Shown here in pieces: positions 58,336 through 64,000 of a stretch of 64,000 nucleotides of DNA. The position numbers and the translations under genes were made by a program. Below the pieces are notes generated by a model. It was not told the origin of the DNA and searched no databases. It saw only the letters and a list, made by a program, of their open reading frames with translations. Numbering within the stretch: the stretch's first letter is position 1; every line of letters begins with the position of its first letter. Origin of the DNA: Polytrichum commune (Eukaryota; Streptophyta; Polytrichopsida; Polytrichales; Polytrichaceae); assembly GCA_950295325.1 (NCBI GenBank), contig OX485807.1, positions 12,427,001-12,491,000 on the forward strand. The letters run 5' to 3'.

Positions 58336-61300
58336 TCAAGCTCGGTACTCCTTACATCTACTTCCCGATGTACGGGTAGGAAAGAGCTCACCATTCAACG
58401 TTTCCAATTGAATTGAATTATTAGGAAAGACCTCATAGACAAGGTAAGGTCCTAACCATACCGCATTGAATTTCGCCGGAAATTCAAGCTTTCGTGCGTC
58501 TTGAATCATGACCATCATTCCCGGTGTTAGGGCCCTTCTCTTATGTCGTTTGTCGAAAGTAATATTTCTCCTTCTTTGGATTGCCTCAATATGTTGAGCC
58601 GCCATTCTCTTCCCTTCGTCAAGTGCTTCCAAATCGGTTAGTCGATTTCGTAAGGATTGACTTTCGGTAAGTCTCGTACTCACGGCCACCCTAAGTGACT
58701 CGACTTCATATTCGATTGGTAGTGTCGCTTCAAGACCATAGACTAAGGAAAATGGTGTAGCACGCGTAGTTACCTTATAGGTTGTACGGTATGCCCAAAG
58801 TGCCGCCGTTAGTTTCGTATCCCAATCCCGCTTCGAGTCTATAACCGTCTTGCGTAGTATACTCACCAAAATTCCGTTAACCCTTTCCGTTTGTCCATTG
58901 GTTTGTGGGTGGTAGGGAGTAGTCTTCCGGTGATCAATTTTAAATTTCTCTGTCATCTCTCGAATCAAGTCATTCAAAAAGTGAGTACCCCTATCGCTTA
59001 CTAGGATCTTCGGCACCCCGAACCGCGAAATTATGTTTTCGTACATAAATGTTGCCGCGTGTTCCGCCGTGTCGGTCTTCACCGCTTTGGCTTCCGCCCA
59101 CTTGGTGAGGTACTCGGTTGCCACCACAATATATTTCATTCCTTTTGAAGATTGGGGATGGACCTCACCCACATAGTCGATGCCCCATTTTTCGAAAGGA
59201 ATTAAGGGTAATGATACATGTAAAGGCATCTCCATTCTAAGGTCGTCTCGGGCATACCGTTGGCAAGCGTCGCATTTCCTTACATAGTCATGGGCGTCCT
59301 TAAATAGTGTAGGCCAAAAGTAGCCCGCTCTAAGTATTTTTTGCCCGGTGAGTTGACCCGAGAAGTGACCGCCGCAAGCGCTATCGTGGCAAGCGATTAA
59401 AATCGCTTCAACCTCCGTTTTTGACACGCATCGTCGTAAAATACCATCGGACCCCCTTCTAAACAACCTATGGCCCACTACAACAAATTGCCTACTATTT
59501 ACCCTCACCTTCCTTCTCTCTTCTTTTGTCCACTCTTTGGGCAACTTGTGGGTTGTTAGAAATTCCACTATGCCCGCATACCACTCCGGTGTAGAAGTGA
59601 CCACAAAGAGGCTATCATCTACTAACATATCATTTACCGGATTTTTTCCTATCTCCTCCGACAACCTAGACAAGTGGTCCGCTTGTAAATGCATACGACC
59701 CGGTTTATATTCCACCGTGTAGTCGAATTCTTCTAATAACAAAACCCACCTAGCTAACCTACCACTTAACTCCGCCTTGTTAATTAGATACTTGATAGCC
59801 ATGTGGTCAACAAAAAATACAACCGGGTTGCACATGAGGTAATGCCTAAACTTTTTAACGGAAAACACCATGGCTAGGCACTCCCTCTCCGTTGTAGAGT
59901 AGTTTCTTTCGGCGGGGGTCAATTGCTTACTCGCATAAGCTATAGGTTGATCCTTCTCTTTTTCTCCCGTTGCTTGACAAAGCGCACTCCCTATTGCCAC
60001 ATTACTAGCATCACAATAGACGTGAAAAGGTTTACCCCAATTGGGTGGTATCAACACCGGATAGGTGCTCAACCTATCCCGCAATTCCTCAAAGGCTTTT
60101 TGACAAGCATCCGTCCACTCGAATTTGACATCCTTTTTGAGCAAATGGGTAATGGGCACCGCTATCTTTGAAAAATTAGGAATAAGTTCCCGGTACCATC
60201 CCACATGTCCTAACAACTTAGAGATCCCCTTGGAATTGGTTGGAGTTGCCAAGTCGCTTATGGCCGCAATCTTATCCGGATCGGGTTCTCTACCTTTCTC
60301 ACTAACAACATAACCCAACAACACTCCCTTATTCACTCCCAAAAATGTCTTATCCGGGTTCAATGCTAACCTCATCTTCCTACACCTAACCAATGCCTCC
60401 CTAACACAATGTAGGTGATCATCCACATACCGCCAATCCGCTTCCGACACATGTGCTTGCTCCTCTTTGTTCCGATACCAATCGGAAGGCACATTGGGGT
60501 AATCTTTCACATCTTGACCTACAACTATCCCCGTAGACGTGGTCTTGAAATGTAAAGGCTCCTCCAATTTCGATGACTCAATAATCACATCCTCCTCTTG
60601 AGTCCCATCTACATGAATTAAACTAACCTCACCCTCTTCCACGTCATCTACCCAAGGTGTTAACCCACCGCTAACCCACTCTTCCTCGGTGAGCACCTCA
60701 CATGGCTCCAACAATGAGCCCTCTCCTAAACTAACACTAGGAAATTCACTCCCTAAGCCTACTTGGTGAAATGTAACCATTACATCAACCTCGGACTCGG
60801 GGTACTCCCTTAGCCATTGGGCATAATCCCCATTATCCCCATAATTGTAAAAATTAGGACCTAGACTTCCCGAGCCCGAATCTATAACAACCCTTTGACC
60901 TTCGGGATGGACGACTCCCACCAATGCCTTGCCAATCTCATTCTCGTTTAAGTCATCAATTTCCTTCTCCAATGGCAAATACATCTCCTTCTTCATCCAT
61001 CCTTCTAATGAACCAATGGACACTATGACCCTATTACCCTCCGGACCATAAGTGATGGATGGTTTAGGTCCACCCCAATTGACCATAGCATTCGCCATCC
61101 GCAACCAAGGCCTACCTAGCAAAATGGGGAAGGTGTCCTTGTTGGAGTGCATTTTAATGACATGGAAGGTGACCAAGTACTCCTCACCTCCCGTAGTCAT
61201 TCTACAATCCTTGATCATCCCCAAAGGCGTAGTCGAACTTTGATTTGCCATATTTATGACCAAAGGTGAAGGCCCCGTGAGTCCAAGTCCCAATTTTTTC

Positions 61301-63894
61301 ATAGTATCCTCCGGTAGTATATTTAGACTACTCCCTCCGTCGACTAGCACATTAGGAACCACCTTATCTACTATAACAACTTCTATTTCTATAGCTTTCA
61401 CGTCTCTTCCACCTTGTGATTGGATCCTAGCGGCTATTTTAGCTTTCACCTTCCTCATCCTCTTGTGTACCGGCATTCCCTCCTTTAATGTTTTCCTTGC
61501 CGTGGGTGAAATTTCCAATAGTTGGCCGAAAGTAATATCCGCCTTGAGTGTACTAAGGTCCGCCCACAAGTCGTACCTGGTAGATCTTTCCACCTTAGAA
61601 TTACCCACTACGTCGAATTTGTCTACGGGAATCCCCGGTCCTTCCCATTCACCCACATCGCTATTATCCAAGTCATGTACCGCATTAGTCCTCTCCCTAT
61701 ATTGTAAAATTATATTTTCCCTCTCCACATCCTTAGTAGCTCTTCTAGCTACCCTATCCAACTCGGAGAGATTAATCTCTTCATCCGAAGAGTAATTTCC
61801 TTGCTCTCCTATTCCTACCTCCAACGAGGCATCCCCTCTCCTAGCCCTAGTAGTTACCGCTAGTGCAGGTGCTTCTTCAACCACACCCTTACCCTTCACT
61901 AACTCATATGTAATAGCATTGGTGTGAGGAGGCCATTGATTTTGCTCCTCTCCAATTCTCGTTGGGAGAGGAAGCATGTCATCACATGTGGCCTCCAACA
62001 CTCCATCCATGAACCTAACATCTTGGGAGTTAGATGGTCCCGGATCCGTTGGAGGCGCTTGTCTCCCGTTACTACCATTAGGTGGAACTCCTTGTCTATT
62101 TTGTATTGGAATGTAACCGGTTGTAGTTTGCAAGCCCGCCGGTGGATGAAAAGTTTGCCTAGCATTACTATGGTCATAGTATAAGTTAGGTGGCCTAAGT
62201 TCATTGGCCGGTACTCCTTGTGGCCTAGCACCTCGCATATTATCCCTTGCTTGTTGTTGTGGATTAGCCACCGGGTAAGGGACATTAATTATTTTGTCCG
62301 GTTGGCGACACGTATCCGAGGGATGACTTCCTCCACAATTGCTACAATTAAACTCTTGACCTTCGGACCAACATTGTCCTTGAGCGTGCCACCTTCCACA
62401 AAAGGGATGAAATTCCTTCTTCTCTAAATTTTGGCCACCTTGCCCTCTAGGTTGTGGTCCTCTATTGCTTCCATTTCCATAGTGAGGTGGCGCTTGACCT
62501 CGTTGATTTTGTTGAGGTGGGTTACCGTTTCCTCTTTGGTCACGGTTTTGTCCACTTCTACAAAATTGACGCGTGTGGCCCGGTTGGCCACATTGGACAC
62601 ACCATAATCCGGAAGAATGCCTACCCGACTCAACCGGGGGTGGAGGCCCCGGTTGTTGACTCCGGATCATTAATGACATTTGATCCGTGAGGCTTTGCAT
62701 TTGTTTTATCATAGCCTCTTGGAATCCTAGTTGGCTAGCACCTAGTCTTCTCTCAACCTCCTCCAAGTGTGGATCCGTTCTAGGGGCCGGTAGTGCCAAA
62801 AGAGGTGCCGGTTCCCTAACCGCTAAAGGTCGGGGACCGGTGTCCACAATGGCATATGGAATTTGGTTCTCATACTTAGCGGGTTCTACCGCTACCACCC
62901 TAGGGCGTATGGGGATGAATTGTGGGATCAATTCATCCTCCCTTCTCCATAGCCTTTCGTGATCTTTATCCAAGTTTTCAATATATCTAGCCGCACGCTT
63001 GGCATCCGCCAAGGTCAAGGGATTCCTTTCTAGAACACCCCTAATAGTTCCGGACTTAAAAAACCCTTGAATGAAAAATTGCTTTAGCGTGTCGTCGTTG
63101 AGCATGGTACCCACAAATCTAGTGCACACTAAATCAAACCTCCTAATGTAAGCCGAAATTTCTTCCTCCCTTCCTTGCTTCAATGACGACAATGCCCTTA
63201 ATGCGGTACTTTGACCCACTTCCGGCCTAAATTCGTTAAGAAACTCCCTTTGTAATTGTTCCCATCCCCTAAAATGTCCCTCGGCATGATCCCGATACCA
63301 TTCATAGGCTTCCCCCTCTAGAGTGGTAGGAAACCACACTAACCAATAACCCGGGTCGGTTATGAGGAAGCTAGCCAACCGTTCGATATACCGTTCCATG
63401 TGCCGAGAGGGGTCCTCATCCTTGGTCCCATAAAATTTAGGGAGATGAGATGGCATATCCATCGCCGCTAAATTTTGTGGAACCACAATTGGTAGGCCTC
63501 TTGGCCTAACCAATGGGTCTATTGGAGGTATAGGAGGTATGGGCGGAATTGGGGGTATGGGTGGTGGATCCATCCCCCGTTCCTCGGCCATGGTGACCGG
63601 TGAACTATTCAACAATCCCCTATCAACTTCTACCGGGAATTCTTCTCTAAGTGTATAATTTTCCGAAGAAGTTTCACCACTCAATTTGGAGGGAGTGATC
63701 TCCTCTTCAAGTTGAGCTCCAAGTTCTAAGGTGTCTAGAATTGACCTAGTCCTAGGTTCGACGTTCAAACAACTCTCTATTCTAACATTATCTTGTTCTA
63801 ATCTATCACTGATTTTAGAGGACCGCCTCTTTCGAGTAGATTTCTCTAGTCCTACTATCAAACTTGGTTTTTGTGAGCGAGTCCTACCTTGCAT
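58336..63894 (-). CDS. gag-pol: Ty3-type Gag-Pol polyprotein, 1852 residues, lacking the RT core
   Basis: One uninterrupted frame from ATG 63894. Residues 140-325 are a retrotransposon Gag capsid region (PKFYGTKDEDPSRHMERYI). A CCHC zinc knuckle lies at 432-445 (C-x2-C-x4-H-x4-C), with a second Cys/His block at 517-529. The aspartic protease is at 845-930 with VDGGSSLNIL, the D-G-G-S variant. Reverse transcriptase is represented only by its last part (about 1160-1280, LALNPDKTFLGVNKGVLLGY then FSKIAVPITHLL); the fingers and palm are absent. RNase H is at 1290-1410 (YCDASNVAIGSAL). Integrase has H1502, H1510, C1541, C1544, catalytic D1573, D1634, E1670 (D-35-E) and a GPY motif at 1815-1817; no chromodomain is seen. 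This suits a non-chromovirus (Tat/Athila-like) lineage. The frame looks intact but cannot supply its own reverse transcriptase. Confidence 0.9.
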   Translation of the reverse strand: MQGRTRSQKPSLIVGLEKSTRKRRSSKISDRLEQDNVRIESCLNVEPRTRSILDTLELGAQLEEEITPSKLSGETSSENYTLREEFPVEVDRGLLNSSPVTMAEERGMDPPPIPPIPPIPPIPPIDPLVRPRGLPIVVPQNLAAMDMPSHLPKFYGTKDEDPSRHMERYIERLASFLITDPGYWLVWFPTTLEGEAYEWYRDHAEGHFRGWEQLQREFLNEFRPEVGQSTALRALSSLKQGREEEISAYIRRFDLVCTRFVGTMLNDDTLKQFFIQGFFKSGTIRGVLERNPLTLADAKRAARYIENLDKDHERLWRREDELIPQFIPIRPRVVAVEPAKYENQIPYAIVDTGPRPLAVREPAPLLALPAPRTDPHLEEVERRLGASQLGFQEAMIKQMQSLTDQMSLMIRSQQPGPPPPVESGRHSSGLWCVQCGQPGHTRQFCRSGQNRDQRGNGNPPQQNQRGQAPPHYGNGSNRGPQPRGQGGQNLEKKEFHPFCGRWHAQGQCWSEGQEFNCSNCGGSHPSDTCRQPDKIINVPYPVANPQQQARDNMRGARPQGVPANELRPPNLYYDHSNARQTFHPPAGLQTTTGYIPIQNRQGVPPNGSNGRQAPPTDPGPSNSQDVRFMDGVLEATCDDMLPLPTRIGEEQNQWPPHTNAITYELVKGKGVVEEAPALAVTTRARRGDASLEVGIGEQGNYSSDEEINLSELDRVARRATKDVERENIILQYRERTNAVHDLDNSDVGEWEGPGIPVDKFDVVGNSKVERSTRYDLWADLSTLKADITFGQLLEISPTARKTLKEGMPVHKRMRKVKAKIAARIQSQGGRDVKAIEIEVVIVDKVVPNVLVDGGSSLNILPEDTMKKLGLGLTGPSPLVINMANQSSTTPLGMIKDCRMTTGGEEYLVTFHVIKMHSNKDTFPILLGRPWLRMANAMVNWGGPKPSITYGPEGNRVIVSIGSLEGWMKKEMYLPLEKEIDDLNENEIGKALVGVVHPEGQRVVIDSGSGSLGPNFYNYGDNGDYAQWLREYPESEVDVMVTFHQVGLGSEFPSVSLGEGSLLEPCEVLTEEEWVSGGLTPWVDDVEEGEVSLIHVDGTQEEDVIIESSKLEEPLHFKTTSTGIVVGQDVKDYPNVPSDWYRNKEEQAHVSEADWRYVDDHLHCVREALVRCRKMRLALNPDKTFLGVNKGVLLGYVVSEKGREPDPDKIAAISDLATPTNSKGISKLLGHVGWYRELIPNFSKIAVPITHLLKKDVKFEWTDACQKAFEELRDRLSTYPVLIPPNWGKPFHVYCDASNVAIGSALCQATGEKEKDQPIAYASKQLTPAERNYSTTERECLAMVFSVKKFRHYLMCNPVVFFVDHMAIKYLINKAELSGRLARWVLLLEEFDYTVEYKPGRMHLQADHLSRLSEEIGKNPVNDMLVDDSLFVVTSTPEWYAGIVEFLTTHKLPKEWTKEERRKVRVNSRQFVVVGHRLFRRGSDGILRRCVSKTEVEAILIACHDSACGGHFSGQLTGQKILRAGYFWPTLFKDAHDYVRKCDACQRYARDDLRMEMPLHVSLPLIPFEKWGIDYVGEVHPQSSKGMKYIVVATEYLTKWAEAKAVKTDTAEHAATFMYENIISRFGVPKILVSDRGTHFLNDLIREMTEKFKIDHRKTTPYHPQTNGQTERVNGILVSILRKTVIDSKRDWDTKLTAALWAYRTTYKVTTRATPFSLVYGLEATLPIEYEVESLRVAVSTRLTESQSLRNRLTDLEALDEGKRMAAQHIEAIQRRRNITFDKRHKRRALTPGMMVMIQDARKLEFPAKFNAVWLGPYLVYEVFPNNSIQLETLNGELFPTRTSGSRCKEYRA

Positions 63895-64000
63895 TCCATA
63901 AGAATCGATCGACCCTCACTTGACCACACATAATCCTAGCAATTCCCCTCTTAATATTTTCACTTGTCTTGGTGTGGTTATAATTTTTTTAGGAGGTGAG
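63895..64000 (-). other. Leader upstream of gag-pol
   Basis: 106 bases up to the window edge, with no LTR end or primer site visible. The 5' LTR must lie beyond the window. Confidence 0.5.

Noticed and set aside
60417-60430. YVDD at residues 1156-1159 as an intact RT active site
   Set aside because: In Ty3 RT the catalytic DD lies about nine residues before the HL that here follows it directly, and no fingers or palm precede it. The match is probably made by the deletion junction.
61256-61795. 179-codon plus frame
   Set aside because: Shadow on the opposite strand of the long gag-pol frame.

Overview
This is a gene-poor stretch of a large plant nuclear genome. The evidence is nested Ty3-type LTR retrotransposon DNA, solo LTRs, a decayed LINE, a tRNA-derived SINE, MITEs, spliceosomal introns in transposon genes and many microsatellites. 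I see no bacterial-style operons, rRNA, functional tRNA or CRISPR array, and no convincing ordinary host gene. The transposase family and LINE type suggest, by recollection only, an early-diverging or spore-bearing land plant or another streptophyte. The species cannot be fixed from the sequence.

Layout. 1-6917 holds a MITE-like element, then one decayed DNA transposon with two divergent genes. These are a methyltransferase-like gene on the minus strand (873-1960) and a GCM-finger DDE-type transposase on the plus strand (3136-6917), separated by a 212-bp tandem array (1960-3107). A solo LTR (3974-5472) with a perfect 5-bp target duplication sits inside the transposase. 7576-9408 is a second solo LTR. 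10385-15490 is a dead LINE with its own nested foldback insert. 15500-27470 is a patchwork of dispersed repeats, two MITEs with clear target duplications and a second GCM-type fragment. 27472-29849 is a third solo LTR carrying a GC-rich 792-bp insert. 30-42 kb is AT-rich, with a cluster of GGACTATAGTCC-like palindromes, a SWIM-finger pseudogene, a SINE, an AT minisatellite and a second methyltransferase fragment. 42740-44024 is a fourth solo LTR, followed by several tandem arrays up to 51.5 kb. The right end (57260-63894, minus) is a Ty3 element with an intact 1852-residue gag-protease-RNase H-integrase frame that lacks the reverse transcriptase core.

The most interesting system is the LTR family. 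Four diverged solo LTRs share a 12-bp terminal inverted repeat and 5-bp target duplications. Each has a slot that holds a different minisatellite. Each also has a 7-bp-stem, 4-nt-loop hairpin with compensatory changes; in three copies the poly(A)-signal site lies exactly 15 nt downstream. Three of the four carry a 54-55-residue micro-ORF with a shared core. The second system of interest is the paired methyltransferase and GCM-transposase transposon.
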